A DNA stretch of 64,000 nucleotides from Salibaculum halophilum (GTDB lineage Bacteria > Pseudomonadota > Alphaproteobacteria > Rhodobacterales > Rhodobacteraceae): assembly GCF_002094885.1 (NCBI RefSeq), contig NZ_MSIT01000013.1:1-64000 (forward strand). The letters run 5' to 3'. Of the stretch, positions 8,551 to 17,166 are shown piece after piece. The position numbers were made by a program, and so were the translations under genes. The stretch's first letter is position 1. The number at the start of each line of letters is the position of its first letter. The notes under the pieces are model-generated. The model saw only the letters and a program-made list of their open reading frames with translations, was not told the origin of the DNA and did no database searches.

Positions 8551-9258
8551 ATGAGCAGCAGCCCCGGCCGGGACACCGGCGTCCGCGATCGCATCCTGTC
8601 CGACCCCGAGGCCGTGCTCGAGGATCAGGACGTGATGCGCGCGCTGATCGCCGCCAACGAAAAATCCATGGGATCGAACATCGTCGACCTGCGCGGCATC
8701 GCGATGGAACGGCTCGAGGCGCGGCTCGACCGCCTCGAAGACACCCATCGCAACGTGATCGCTGCGGCCTATGACAATCTCGCCGGCACCAACCAGATCC
8801 ACCGCGCGATTCTGCGAATGATGGATGCCACCCGCTTCGAGGGGTTTCTTGCCGACCTTAAGGGCGATGTTGCCGATATCCTGCGCGTCGACACGCTGCG
8901 CCTGGTGCTGGAATCCGCCCATCCAGCCGACGACCCGGCGCTCAGACGCCTGCAGGACGTGCTGCGGGTGACTGAGCCGGGCTTCGTGGCCGACTACATC
9001 ACGCAGGGCCGCAACCACCCGCCGCGCCAGGTGACCCTGCGCCAGCTGCGCACCGAGAACGAGATGCTCTTCGGCGAAAAGGCGGATTTCATCCGCTCCG
9101 AGGCCTGCCTGCGGCTCGACCTCGGGGCCGGGCGCCTGCCGGGGCTGCTGGTGCTGGGGGCCGAGGATCCGCACCAGTTCACGCCGCAACAGGGCACCGA
9201 CCTGCTGGCCTTCTTCACCGGCGTTCTCGAACGCGTCATGCGGCGCTGGCTGGGCTAG
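8551..9258 (+). CDS. DUF484 family protein
   Basis: A 235-residue soluble protein of the DUF484 family, which has a GAF-like fold and unknown function. It is found next to xerC in many proteobacteria, as here (xerC starts 3 bases after the stop). The middle contains a predicted coiled segment (MERLEARLDRLEDTHRNVIAA). The start at 8551 (MSSSPGRD) is preceded by AAAAGGA. The longer frame upstream overlaps the transaldolase gene and was rejected. Confidence 0.88.
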   Translation: MSSSPGRDTGVRDRILSDPEAVLEDQDVMRALIAANEKSMGSNIVDLRGIAMERLEARLDRLEDTHRNVIAAAYDNLAGTNQIHRAILRMMDATRFEGFLADLKGDVADILRVDTLRLVLESAHPADDPALRRLQDVLRVTEPGFVADYITQGRNHPPRQVTLRQLRTENEMLFGEKADFIRSEACLRLDLGAGRLPGLLVLGAEDPHQFTPQQGTDLLAFFTGVLERVMRRWLG

Positions 9259-9261
9259 GCC

Positions 9262-10182
9262 ATGATCTCGCCGGCCCTGTCCGACGCGCTGGACCGCTGG
9301 CTTGACCACCGCCGCGCCCTCGGCGGCGCCGCCGAGAACACGATCGCCGCCTACCGCCGCGACGTGCTGTCGTTCCTGGCCTTCATGAGCAGGCACCACG
9401 GGGCGGCCCAGGGCCTGGCCCCGATCGCGCGGATCACCGTCTCGGACATGCGCGCCTGGATGGCCCATGAACGCGGCCGGGGCATCGCGGCGCGCTCGCT
9501 GGCGCGGGCGCTCTCGGCGGTGAAGGGCTTCTACCGCTGGCTGGCCGACCGCGAGGGTCTCGATCCCAGCGCCGTGCTCGCCACCCGCGCACCGAAACCC
9601 CGCACGCGGCTGCCACGGCCCCTGGCACCCGATGCTGCCAGAGCGATGCTCGACCAGGTGGATCTTCAGGCGCGCGAGCCCTGGATCGCCGCCCGCGACA
9701 CGGCCGTCGTGACCCTGCTTTACGGCTGCGGGCTGCGCATCTCCGAAGCCTTGTCGCTGACCGGGCGCGACGCGCCGCTGGGCCAGAGCCTGCGCATCCG
9801 CGGCAAGGGCGGCAAGGACCGGCTGGTCCCCGTCCTGGCGGCCGCGCGCGACGCGGTCGCGGCCTATACCGAAACCTGCCCCCACCGGCTGGCCCCCGAC
9901 GCTCCACTGTTTCGCGGGAAACGCGGTGGCGCGTTGTCGCCGCGCGCCATCCAGAAGGTCACCGAACAGGCGCGCCTGCAGCTTGGCCTGCCCGCAACGG
10001 CCACGCCCCATGCCCTGCGCCACAGCTTCGCCACGCATCTGCTGTCCGCTGGCGGCGACCTGCGCGCCATTCAGGACCTGCTGGGCCATGCCTCGCTCTC
10101 GACCACCCAGACCTACACCGCGGTGGACACCGCCCGCCTGATGGAGGTCTACGACCGTGCCCATCCGCGGTCGGGCAAGTAA
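9262..10182 (+). CDS. xerC: Tyrosine recombinase XerC
   Basis: XerC resolves chromosome dimers at dif together with XerD. The 306-residue protein has a SAM-like N-terminal DNA-binding domain (residues 1-100) and the catalytic domain with the complete active site: R159 (GLRISE), K185 (GKGGKDR), H250 and R253 (HALRHSF), H276 (LLGHAS) and the nucleophile Y285 (TQTYT). It immediately follows the DUF484 gene, the usual context for the housekeeping recombinase, so it is not a phage or element integrase. Confidence 0.95.
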   Translation: MISPALSDALDRWLDHRRALGGAAENTIAAYRRDVLSFLAFMSRHHGAAQGLAPIARITVSDMRAWMAHERGRGIAARSLARALSAVKGFYRWLADREGLDPSAVLATRAPKPRTRLPRPLAPDAARAMLDQVDLQAREPWIAARDTAVVTLLYGCGLRISEALSLTGRDAPLGQSLRIRGKGGKDRLVPVLAAARDAVAAYTETCPHRLAPDAPLFRGKRGGALSPRAIQKVTEQARLQLGLPATATPHALRHSFATHLLSAGGDLRAIQDLLGHASLSTTQTYTAVDTARLMEVYDRAHPRSGK

Positions 10183-10210
10183 ACGCGTCTTCGGGTTTCA
10201 AGTACCGTGG

Positions 10211-10275
10211 GGGAGTCGGTCGCAGACCGACGGGGGCAAAGCCCCCCGACCCGAGGCGGCGCCCCGCCGCCGAGA
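10211..10275. repeat. Hairpin cluster between xerC and pcs
   Basis: Adjacent hairpins: GTCGGTC (10215-10221) with GACCGAC (10225-10231); GGGGGC (10232-10237) with GCCCCC (10241-10246); then a GGCGGC/GCCGCC pair beyond 10255. They fill the 169-base spacer between xerC and pcs. They may form an xerC terminator or belong to a dispersed palindromic repeat family; one copy alone cannot decide. A short AT-poor leader to pcs follows with no obvious promoter. Confidence 0.5.
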
Positions 10276-10351
10276 TATCCTGCGTGGCGCAGCCACACCG
10301 CTTGGCGGCCCCCCGCTTGCGCCGCCGCGGCAAATCCGACATGACAGCCGC

Positions 10352-11059
10352 ATGACAGATCACGGCAAGGCCCTCACCGTTCACCTGCTCACCGGCACCG
10401 GGGCCGTCTTTGCCATGCTCGCAATGCTCGAGGCGATCCAGCAGGACTGGGCGCTCATGTTCGTCTGGCTGGTCGTGGCCTTTGCCGTGGACGGCGTCGA
10501 CGGCCCCCTGGCGCGGCGCTACGACGTCAAGCGCCACGCGCCGCGCTTCGACGGGGTCCTGCTCGACCTCATCATCGACTACCTGACCTACGTCTTCATC
10601 CCGGCCTATGCGCTCTATGCCAGCGGGCTGATGGACGGCTGGTCAGGCTGGGCCGCGGTGATCGCCATCACCTACGGCTCGGCGCTGTATTTCGCCGACA
10701 CCAGCATGAAGACCACCGACAACTCCTTCCAGGGCTTTCCCGGCTGTTGGAACATGGCCGTTCTGGTGCTCTTTGCCACGGAACCGCACTGGGCGATCTG
10801 CCTGACACTGGTCGTGGCGCTGACCGTGGCCATGTTCCTGCCGGTCAAGTTCATCCACCCGGTGCGGACACGGCGCTGGCGCGCGGTCTCGCTCCCGGTG
10901 GCGGTGATCTGGACCGCGCTGGCCGGCTACGCCGCCTGGACCGGCTTTACCCCCGGCCCGGGCGTGACCGCCGGGCTGGTCGCGACCTCGCTCTACCTAG
11001 CTTTGGCCGGGCCGGTGCAGCAGGCGCTGCACGGCCTCGACGACCGCGGCCGCGCCTAA
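10352..11059 (+). CDS. pcs: Phosphatidylcholine synthase
   Basis: Pcs condenses CDP-diacylglycerol with choline to make phosphatidylcholine in the membrane, a pathway typical of alphaproteobacteria. The 235-residue polytopic protein has the variant CDP-alcohol phosphotransferase motif of Pcs, DG-x2-AR-x12-G-x3-D-x3-D: D50 G51, A54 R55, G68, D72 and D76. About seven hydrophobic segments are visible. The start at 10352 gives MTDHGKALTVHLLTG, as in the family; an earlier ATG at 10341 leads to an immediate stop. It ends overlapping the convergent ileS stop by 4 bases. Confidence 0.93.
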   Translation: MTDHGKALTVHLLTGTGAVFAMLAMLEAIQQDWALMFVWLVVAFAVDGVDGPLARRYDVKRHAPRFDGVLLDLIIDYLTYVFIPAYALYASGLMDGWSGWAAVIAITYGSALYFADTSMKTTDNSFQGFPGCWNMAVLVLFATEPHWAICLTLVVALTVAMFLPVKFIHPVRTRRWRAVSLPVAVIWTALAGYAAWTGFTPGPGVTAGLVATSLYLALAGPVQQALHGLDDRGRA

Positions 11060-14025
11060 CCGAGCGCCGCGTCGCAGCGCCCGCAGACCCCGGGGTGGGC
11101 ATGGCGGCCCACGTCCGGCAGGAACTTCCAGCAGCGCTGGCACTTGTCGCCTTCGGCGCGCTCGAAGACCACGCCGACGCCATCGACCTCCGGCAAGCGA
11201 AGCGCCTCTGCCGGCGCGGGGTCGGTCGTCACGCGGATGGCCGAGGTGATGCAGATATCCTCGAAATTCACGGTATCGAGGATCGCCTTCGCCGCGGCAT
11301 CGACATGCACCACCGGTGCGGCCTCCAGCGAGGCGCCGATCACCTTGTCCCGGCGCTGGACCTCCAGCGCGGCGGTCACTGCCCGGCGCACCTGCCGCAC
11401 CGTCGCCCATTTTCCGGCCAGCTCTTCATCGCGCCAGTCGGCCGGCGTCTCGGGGAAATCCACCAGGTGGACGGAACTGTCCGCGCCGGGGAACCGTTCC
11501 AGCCAGACCTCCTCCATGGTGAAGACAAGCACCGGCGCCAGCCATGTCGTCAGGCGGTGGAACAGGATGTCCAGCACCGTCAGCGCGGCGCGACGGCGGT
11601 CGCTGTCGCCGTCGCAGTAAAGCGCGTCCTTTCGGATGTCGAAATAGAAGGCCGACAGATCCCCGGTCGCGAAGTTGAACAGTGCCTGAACGACCTCCTG
11701 GAAATCGAACCTGGCATAGCCCTCGCGCACCACGCCGTCGAGCTCGGCCACCCGGTGCAGCACCCAGCGTTCCAGTTCCGGCATCTCGGCGGGCTCAACC
11801 CGGTCGGCCTCCTCGAAATGCGCCAGCGCCCCCAGCAGGAACCGCAGGGTGTTGCGCAACCGGCGATAGCTGTCGGCCACGCCTTTCAGTATTTCCGGCC
11901 CGATCCGCTGGTCGGCCTTGTAATCGGTCTGCGCCACCCAGAGCCGCAGGATATCGGCCCCGTACTGCTTGACCACGTCATCGGGCGCCACGACGTTGCC
12001 CAACGACTTGGACATCTTGTTGCCCTTCTCGTCCAGCGTGAAGCCGTGGGTGACGACGTTGCGATAGGGCGCGCGCCCCTTGGTCCCGCAGGCCTGCAGC
12101 AGCGAGGAATGGAACCAGCCGCGGTGCTGGTCGGTGCCTTCCATGTAGACATCGGCGATGCCGTCCGGCGTGCCATCGGCCCGGTCGCGCAGCACGAAGG
12201 CGTGGGTCGAGCCGGAATCGAACCAGACGTCGAGAATGTCGAAGACCTGCTCCCAGTCCTCGGGGTCGTAGTCGTTGCCCAGGAAACGCGCCTTGGCGCC
12301 GGGCCGGTACCAGGCATCCGCGCCCTCGGCCGCGAAGGCCTCGGCGATGCGGGCGTTGACGGTTTCGTCGCGCAGCAGGAAGTCCGGGTCGGTGGGCAGC
12401 GCGCTCCTCTTGGTGAAACAGGTCAGCGGCACGCCCCAGGCGCGTTGCCGCGACAGCACCCAGTCGGGGCGGGCTTCCATCATCGACCGCAGCCGGTTCT
12501 GCCCCGAGGCCGGGGTGAAGCTGACCAGCTCATTGATCGAACCCAGCGCGCGTTCGCGGATGGTCGTGCCGTGGGCGTCCTGCCCGTCGCCCACGGGGCG
12601 GTCGATGGCGGCGAACCACTGCGGCGTGTTGCGGTAGATCACCGGCGCCTTGGAGCGCCAGGAATGCGGATAGCTGTGCTTGATCTTGCCGCGCGCCAGC
12701 AGGCCGCCGACCTCGGCCAGCTTGGCGATGATGGCGGCGTTGGCGTCACCTTCCCAGTCGCCCTTCTTGGGCTTGTCGCGCAGGATCTTCTTGCCGCCGA
12801 AGAACGGCAAATCGGCGCGGAAGCTTCCGTCGTCCATGACGTTGTAGGTGATGACCTGGTCGAGCATGCCAAGTTCGCGGTAAAGCTCGTATTCCTCCAT
12901 CCCGTGGCTGGGCGCGCAATGGACAAATCCGGTGCCCTCTTCATCGGTGACGAAATCGGCGGCGCGGAAATCGCGCAGGTCGTCCCATTCGCCGTTCGCC
13001 CCTTCGGCCCCGGCCAGCGGGTGCTTGAGGGTCAGGCCCGACAGCTCCTCGGAGGTGACGTCGCGCACGCGCCGCCACATGCCGTCGTCGAGCCGCGCGC
13101 GGGCCATGACGTCCGCCGCCAGATTGTCGGCCAGCAGATAGCGATCGCCGACCTTGGCCCAGCATTCGGCGGGCGTCTCCGTGACCTCGTAGAGGCCATA
13201 GGAAATGTCCGCGCCAAAGACCACGGCCTTGTTCGACGGGATGGTCCAGGGCGTGGTGGTCCAGATGACGACATGGGCACCAATCAGACTTTTCTTATGC
13301 TCTCTGTCCGCATCTGCATCCGGCAACGTGTCTCCAACCCCAGTATTGGAAGTATCGTTAATCTCGAACTTCACCCAGACGGTAAAGCTCTCCTTGTCGT
13401 GGTACTCCACCTCGGCCTCGGCCAGGGCGGTCTTTTCCACCGGCGACCACATCACCGGCTTGGAGCCCTGGTAGAGCGTGCCGGTCATCAGGAATTTCAT
13501 GAATTCCTCGGCGATCACGCGTTCGGCGTGGAAATCCATCGTCAGGTAGGGATCGGCCCAGTTGCCGGTTATGCCCAGCCGCTTGAACTCGTCGCGCTGG
13601 GTGTCGATCCAGCCCTCGGCGAAGCGACGGCATTCCTGGCGGAAGTCGATGACGTCCACCTGGTCCTTGTCCTGGCCCTTTTCGCGGTAGCTTTCCTCGA
13701 TCTTCCACTCGATGGGCAGGCCGTGGCAGTCCCAGCCGGGCACGTAGCGCGCATCGTGGCCCAGCATCTGGTGGCTGCGCACCATGATGTCCTTGATCGT
13801 CTTGTTCAGGCCGTGGCCGATGTGCAGGTGCCCGTTGGCATAGGGCGGGCCGTCATGCAGCACGAAGGGCGGCCGGCCCTCTTTCTCGCGCAGGCGGTCG
13901 TAGATGCCGATGCGTTCCCAATGCGCCAGCCAGTCGGGTTCGCGCTTGGGCAGGCCCGCGCGCATGGGAAAATCGGTTTTCGGCAGTCTCAGCGTGTCTT
14001 TGTAGTCGGGCGTGTCGGCGCACAT
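11056..14025 (-). CDS. ileS: Isoleucyl-tRNA synthetase
   Basis: IleS charges tRNA-Ile with isoleucine and edits misactivated valine. The 989-residue protein has the class I signatures HIGH (residues 68-71) and KMSKS (670-674), the editing-domain motif WTTTPWTIPSNKA, the anticodon-binding domain and a C-terminal zinc motif (CQRCWKF ... CGRCDAA). Residues about 222-247 form a polar, acidic stretch just before the WTTTPWT motif, and the DNA that encodes it (about 13285-13370) is much richer in A+T than the rest of the gene; this looks like an insertion in the editing domain. Confidence 0.96.
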   Translation of the reverse strand: MCADTPDYKDTLRLPKTDFPMRAGLPKREPDWLAHWERIGIYDRLREKEGRPPFVLHDGPPYANGHLHIGHGLNKTIKDIMVRSHQMLGHDARYVPGWDCHGLPIEWKIEESYREKGQDKDQVDVIDFRQECRRFAEGWIDTQRDEFKRLGITGNWADPYLTMDFHAERVIAEEFMKFLMTGTLYQGSKPVMWSPVEKTALAEAEVEYHDKESFTVWVKFEINDTSNTGVGDTLPDADADREHKKSLIGAHVVIWTTTPWTIPSNKAVVFGADISYGLYEVTETPAECWAKVGDRYLLADNLAADVMARARLDDGMWRRVRDVTSEELSGLTLKHPLAGAEGANGEWDDLRDFRAADFVTDEEGTGFVHCAPSHGMEEYELYRELGMLDQVITYNVMDDGSFRADLPFFGGKKILRDKPKKGDWEGDANAAIIAKLAEVGGLLARGKIKHSYPHSWRSKAPVIYRNTPQWFAAIDRPVGDGQDAHGTTIRERALGSINELVSFTPASGQNRLRSMMEARPDWVLSRQRAWGVPLTCFTKRSALPTDPDFLLRDETVNARIAEAFAAEGADAWYRPGAKARFLGNDYDPEDWEQVFDILDVWFDSGSTHAFVLRDRADGTPDGIADVYMEGTDQHRGWFHSSLLQACGTKGRAPYRNVVTHGFTLDEKGNKMSKSLGNVVAPDDVVKQYGADILRLWVAQTDYKADQRIGPEILKGVADSYRRLRNTLRFLLGALAHFEEADRVEPAEMPELERWVLHRVAELDGVVREGYARFDFQEVVQALFNFATGDLSAFYFDIRKDALYCDGDSDRRRAALTVLDILFHRLTTWLAPVLVFTMEEVWLERFPGADSSVHLVDFPETPADWRDEELAGKWATVRQVRRAVTAALEVQRRDKVIGASLEAAPVVHVDAAAKAILDTVNFEDICITSAIRVTTDPAPAEALRLPEVDGVGVVFERAEGDKCQRCWKFLPDVGRHAHPGVCGRCDAALG

Positions 14026-14086
14026 CGTGTCGCGTCCTTCGCAATTCGGGGGTCAGTCACGGCGAATAGGGTCGGTGCGGATCCCT

Positions 14087-14128
14087 CGGGCACCTTTGCC
14101 CGGCGTCCCTGAGCGATGTCAGGGCGCC
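14087..14128. promoter_or_regulatory. Two hairpins in the ileS upstream region
   Basis: CGGGCA (14087-14092) pairs with TGCCCG (14097-14102). Next to it, GGCG-T-CCCTGA (14102-14112) pairs with TCAGGGCGCC (14119-14128). They lie 62-103 bases upstream of the ileS start in the 232-base divergent region shared with the haemoglobin gene. They could be leader structures of ileS or operator sites; no T-box-like elements were recognised. Confidence 0.35.
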
Positions 14129-14257
14129 GGGGTCGTAATTCGTGTGATGGGCCGCGCGTGTCTCATGTCGGGTGGCTTATAGGCCCCGGCGCGGCAGGGG
14201 TAAAGTGGGGCATCGCCGCCGCGCCCCTGCTCGTCGCCCCTTGGCGCGGACGGGGCG

Positions 14258-14677
14258 ATGGCCTATCTAGCCGCCATGCCGTTGCCGCCGAAATTCGATG
14301 TCTCGGAAGACGAGATCGCGCGCGTCGTCGCCCACTTCTACGAACAGGTCCGCGCCCATCCCAAGCTGGGGCCGGTCTTTGCCGTCCACGTTGATGACTG
14401 GCCGGCCCACGAGGAAAAGATCGTCCGGTTCTGGTGCAACGCGATCCGGCACGAACGGGTCTACGACGGCAACCCGGTGCAGGTGCATGTCGCCGCCGGC
14501 AACGTCCGCCCCGGCATGTTCGAAACCTGGCTCGCGGTGTTCGACCGGGTACTGGAACAGGAGCTGTCCGCGGCGCAGGCCCGGTCGTGGTCGGCGCTGG
14601 CGCACCGCATCGGGGCCAGCATGCGCGCCGCGGTGGTGGATCGCCAGAAGCCCGGCGAGGTGCCAGTCCTGCGTTAG
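14258..14677 (+). CDS. Group III truncated haemoglobin
   Basis: A short 139-residue globin of the trHb3 class, a haem protein that binds O2, NO or other small ligands; its physiological role in this organism is unknown. Visible class features are the N-terminal VVAHFYEQVRAHPKLGPVF helix region, the FWCNAIRH segment and the proximal-histidine region HVAAGNVRPGMFETWL. Two starts are possible: 14258 (preceded by a GGACGGGG run) and 14276, which begins MPLPPKFDVSEDE and fits the family length. The stop overlaps the convergent YcjF-type gene by 4 bases. Confidence 0.9.
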   Translation: MAYLAAMPLPPKFDVSEDEIARVVAHFYEQVRAHPKLGPVFAVHVDDWPAHEEKIVRFWCNAIRHERVYDGNPVQVHVAAGNVRPGMFETWLAVFDRVLEQELSAAQARSWSALAHRIGASMRAAVVDRQKPGEVPVLR

Positions 14678-15657
14678 GCGCGCGCAAACAGCCCCGACAG
14701 CGCTCGCTTGACCATGCCGCTGACCGAGGGTCGTGCGACGCTGGAAAAGGGCAGCGGCCGGCAGACCTCCATCGCCGCCACGCCGACGCGCGCGGTCAGC
14801 GCGCCGTTCACCACTCCCTCGCCGAACCGGCGCGAGACCTTCGACAGCACCCCGCCGCCGGCGACCGATCCGATCAGGTCGTCGCCCACGGCCACCGCCC
14901 CGGTGGCAACGAGGTGCGCCAGCACCGACCGGGTCAGCCGCCAGCTGCCCAGCGCGCCCGAACGGCCACCGTAGATCTCCGCGATGCGGCGGATCATGCC
15001 GATGTTGGCCGACAGCGCGGTGAAGATATCCGCAAAGGCCAGGGGGACCACCGCCGTGACTGTCGCCACACGGCGCGCGGCGGCCTCGACCTCTTGCCGT
15101 GCGCGCTTGTCCAGCGGGTCCAGCATCGTGGTCTCGGCCAGGCCCAGCAGCGCGTCGGCGTCGAGAACCTCGTCGCGCCGCTCGGTGAACGCGGCGCGCC
15201 CCCAGGCGGTATCCTCGCGGTCCTTGTATATGGCCAGAAGCCCCTCGCTGACCGCGCGCGCGCCGCTCAGGGCGCCGTCGGCCAGCGCCTCGGCGGCATG
15301 CGATTGCAGCCGGTCCACCCGGCGCAGCCGCATCAACGCGGCCAGCTCGCGCAAGGCGATCAGCAGCAGAACGAGGCAGAAAATCCCTGTCAGACCCAGC
15401 GCGAGCAGGCCCAGCAGCGGCGAGCGGTCCAGCAACGCGGTGACAAAATCATGCGCCGCGACGGCGGCGGCAAAGCCCACGAGCGCCGCAAGGCTGCCCC
15501 AGAACCACCGCATCAGCCGCGAGCCGCGCCGCGCGGCCAGATGCGCCGCCGCCTGCAGCGCGGCCCGGTCAGGCGCGTCCTCGGGCACCGGCGGCGCGGC
15601 CTCGGGCGCGATCACGTCGCTGTCGTCCAGATCGATCAGGACCGGGCCGCGGCTCAT
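14674..15657 (-). CDS. YcjF family (UPF0283/TIGR01620) membrane protein
   Basis: A 327-residue inner-membrane protein of the YcjF family. Two hydrophobic segments lie near residues 52-70 and 82-103, and the C-terminal half is a soluble or amphipathic domain rich in Gly and Ala (DDLIGSVAGGGVLSKVSRRFGEGVVNGALTARVG region). Function is unknown; it is consistently paired with YcjX-type GTPases, as here, where the start codon overlaps the upstream ycjX-like stop by 4 bases (ATGA). Confidence 0.88.
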   Translation of the reverse strand: MSRGPVLIDLDDSDVIAPEAAPPVPEDAPDRAALQAAAHLAARRGSRLMRWFWGSLAALVGFAAAVAAHDFVTALLDRSPLLGLLALGLTGIFCLVLLLIALRELAALMRLRRVDRLQSHAAEALADGALSGARAVSEGLLAIYKDREDTAWGRAAFTERRDEVLDADALLGLAETTMLDPLDKRARQEVEAAARRVATVTAVVPLAFADIFTALSANIGMIRRIAEIYGGRSGALGSWRLTRSVLAHLVATGAVAVGDDLIGSVAGGGVLSKVSRRFGEGVVNGALTARVGVAAMEVCRPLPFSSVARPSVSGMVKRALSGLFARA

Positions 15658-17069
15658 AGCCTGTCCCCCAGCAGGAATTGCGCGGCCCGGTCCAGGCGGA
15701 TATGCGGCGGCCCCTCGCCCGGTTTCAGGGTCAGGGGCAGCGGCGCGAAGCGCATCACCTCGTAGTCCGCCCCCAGCCAGGCCGTGGCGCCCTGGCGCGC
15801 GGGGGCCAGTAGGTGCGCGGGGTCTTCCGGCAGGGCGCCGGGGTGAAAGGCCGCGCGCCGATCCGTGCCTGCAATCCGGCCCCGCACCACCGCCAGCTCG
15901 GCCCCATCATGGATCACGCGATCCTCGTCGGTGGCCCGCAGGGCGGCGATGGACATGGCGCGCGCCTCGGCCCCGGCAAAGGCGGCCCGGTCGCGGGCGT
16001 CGCGCAGGAGGCCCTCGGTGATCGCGGTCAGCCGCGGGTGCTGGTCATGGTGCAGGTGATCGGCCTTGGTCGCCGCGAAAAGGATGCGGTCGATGCGCCG
16101 CCCCCTGAGCAGGCGGCCGAGCACATCGTTGCGCCCCGGCCGGAACGCCGTCAGGATATCGCCCATCGCCCGGCGCAGGTCCTCGACCGCGCGCGGACCG
16201 GCATGGATCGCGCCCAGCACGTCGACCAGTACGACCTGCCGGTCGATCTTCGCGAAATGGTCGCGAAAGAACGGCCCAACCACGTTGCGCTTGTAGCTGT
16301 CAAAGCGGCGCTCGAACTCGCGCCAAAGGCTGCGGCGGCCGGGCCTGTCGACCGGTGGCAGCGGCGCGAAGGTCAGCACGGGCGAGCCGTCCAGATCGCC
16401 CGGCAGCATGAAGCGCCCCGGCGTGCAATCGGAATAGCCCGCCGCACGGGCGGCGTTCAGATGCGCGGTATAGCTCCGGGCCAGGTCCTGCGCCGCCGGT
16501 TCGTCGAGCCCTGCCGAAGGATCGGCGGCGCGCAACCGCGCCAGGTAGTCGGCCCCATTGGGCCGGTCCGCGATCCGGGCCAGGACCTCGGCCGACCAGG
16601 TGGCGAAGTCCTTGTCCAGCAGCGACAGGTCCAGCAGCCATTCCCCGGGGTAGTCCACGATGTCGACATGCACCGTCCGCGGCCCCTGGACCGACCCGAT
16701 CAGCCCGCCCGGCTGCACTCGCAGCGACAGGCGCAGCTGGGAAATGCGGCGCGTGCTTTCCGGCCAGGTCGGATCGCGCGCGGTCAGGTCGGCCAGATGC
16801 GCCTCGTAGTCGAAGCGCGGCACGGTATCGTCGGGCTGGGGCTGCAGGTAGGCGGCCCGGATCGCCCCGCGCGCGGCCGGCTGGAACTGCGGCATCCGGC
16901 CCCGGTCCAGCAGGTTGGCCACCAGCGCGGTGATGAAGACGGTCTTGCCGGCCCGGCTCAGGCCGGTGACGCCAAGCCGGATCACCGGATCGCTGAACGG
17001 CGCGGACAGGGTGCCGGTCACCCCGTCCACGCCCCGCGAAATCCCGTCTGCGAGGGTCGAAAGAACCAC
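15654..17069 (-). CDS. YcjX-like (DUF463) P-loop NTPase
   Basis: A 471-residue soluble protein of the YcjX/DUF463 family, GTPase-like with a P-loop GLSRAGKT at residues 36-43. Family structural work describes a dynamin/Ras-like GTPase fold linked to stress and envelope functions, but the cellular role is unclear. The motif VHVDIVDYPGEWLLDL supplies the DxPG (G3-like) motif, and FAATKADHLH is G4-like. It is translated into the YcjF partner through a 4-base overlap and is divergent from truA. Confidence 0.9.
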   Translation of the reverse strand: MVLSTLADGISRGVDGVTGTLSAPFSDPVIRLGVTGLSRAGKTVFITALVANLLDRGRMPQFQPAARGAIRAAYLQPQPDDTVPRFDYEAHLADLTARDPTWPESTRRISQLRLSLRVQPGGLIGSVQGPRTVHVDIVDYPGEWLLDLSLLDKDFATWSAEVLARIADRPNGADYLARLRAADPSAGLDEPAAQDLARSYTAHLNAARAAGYSDCTPGRFMLPGDLDGSPVLTFAPLPPVDRPGRRSLWREFERRFDSYKRNVVGPFFRDHFAKIDRQVVLVDVLGAIHAGPRAVEDLRRAMGDILTAFRPGRNDVLGRLLRGRRIDRILFAATKADHLHHDQHPRLTAITEGLLRDARDRAAFAGAEARAMSIAALRATDEDRVIHDGAELAVVRGRIAGTDRRAAFHPGALPEDPAHLLAPARQGATAWLGADYEVMRFAPLPLTLKPGEGPPHIRLDRAAQFLLGDRL

Positions 17070-17166
17070 CGCCGCCCCTTTCCTGGCCGTTCGGCACGAG
17101 GATAGGCGGGCGGCGGCGCGATGTGTAGGGATTGATTTCGCCCCGGCCCGCGCCTAAGGCCGCGCC

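Noticed and set aside
9262-10182. Considered whether xerC marks an integrated element.
   Set aside because: It is adjacent to DUF484 and a housekeeping gene set, and no attachment repeats, transposase or atypical composition is nearby.
10747-14112. A very long open frame on the plus strand opposite ileS and pcs.
   Set aside because: It is a mirror of the high-GC codon bias of ileS on the other strand; its product is rich in Arg, Gly and His and has no domain.
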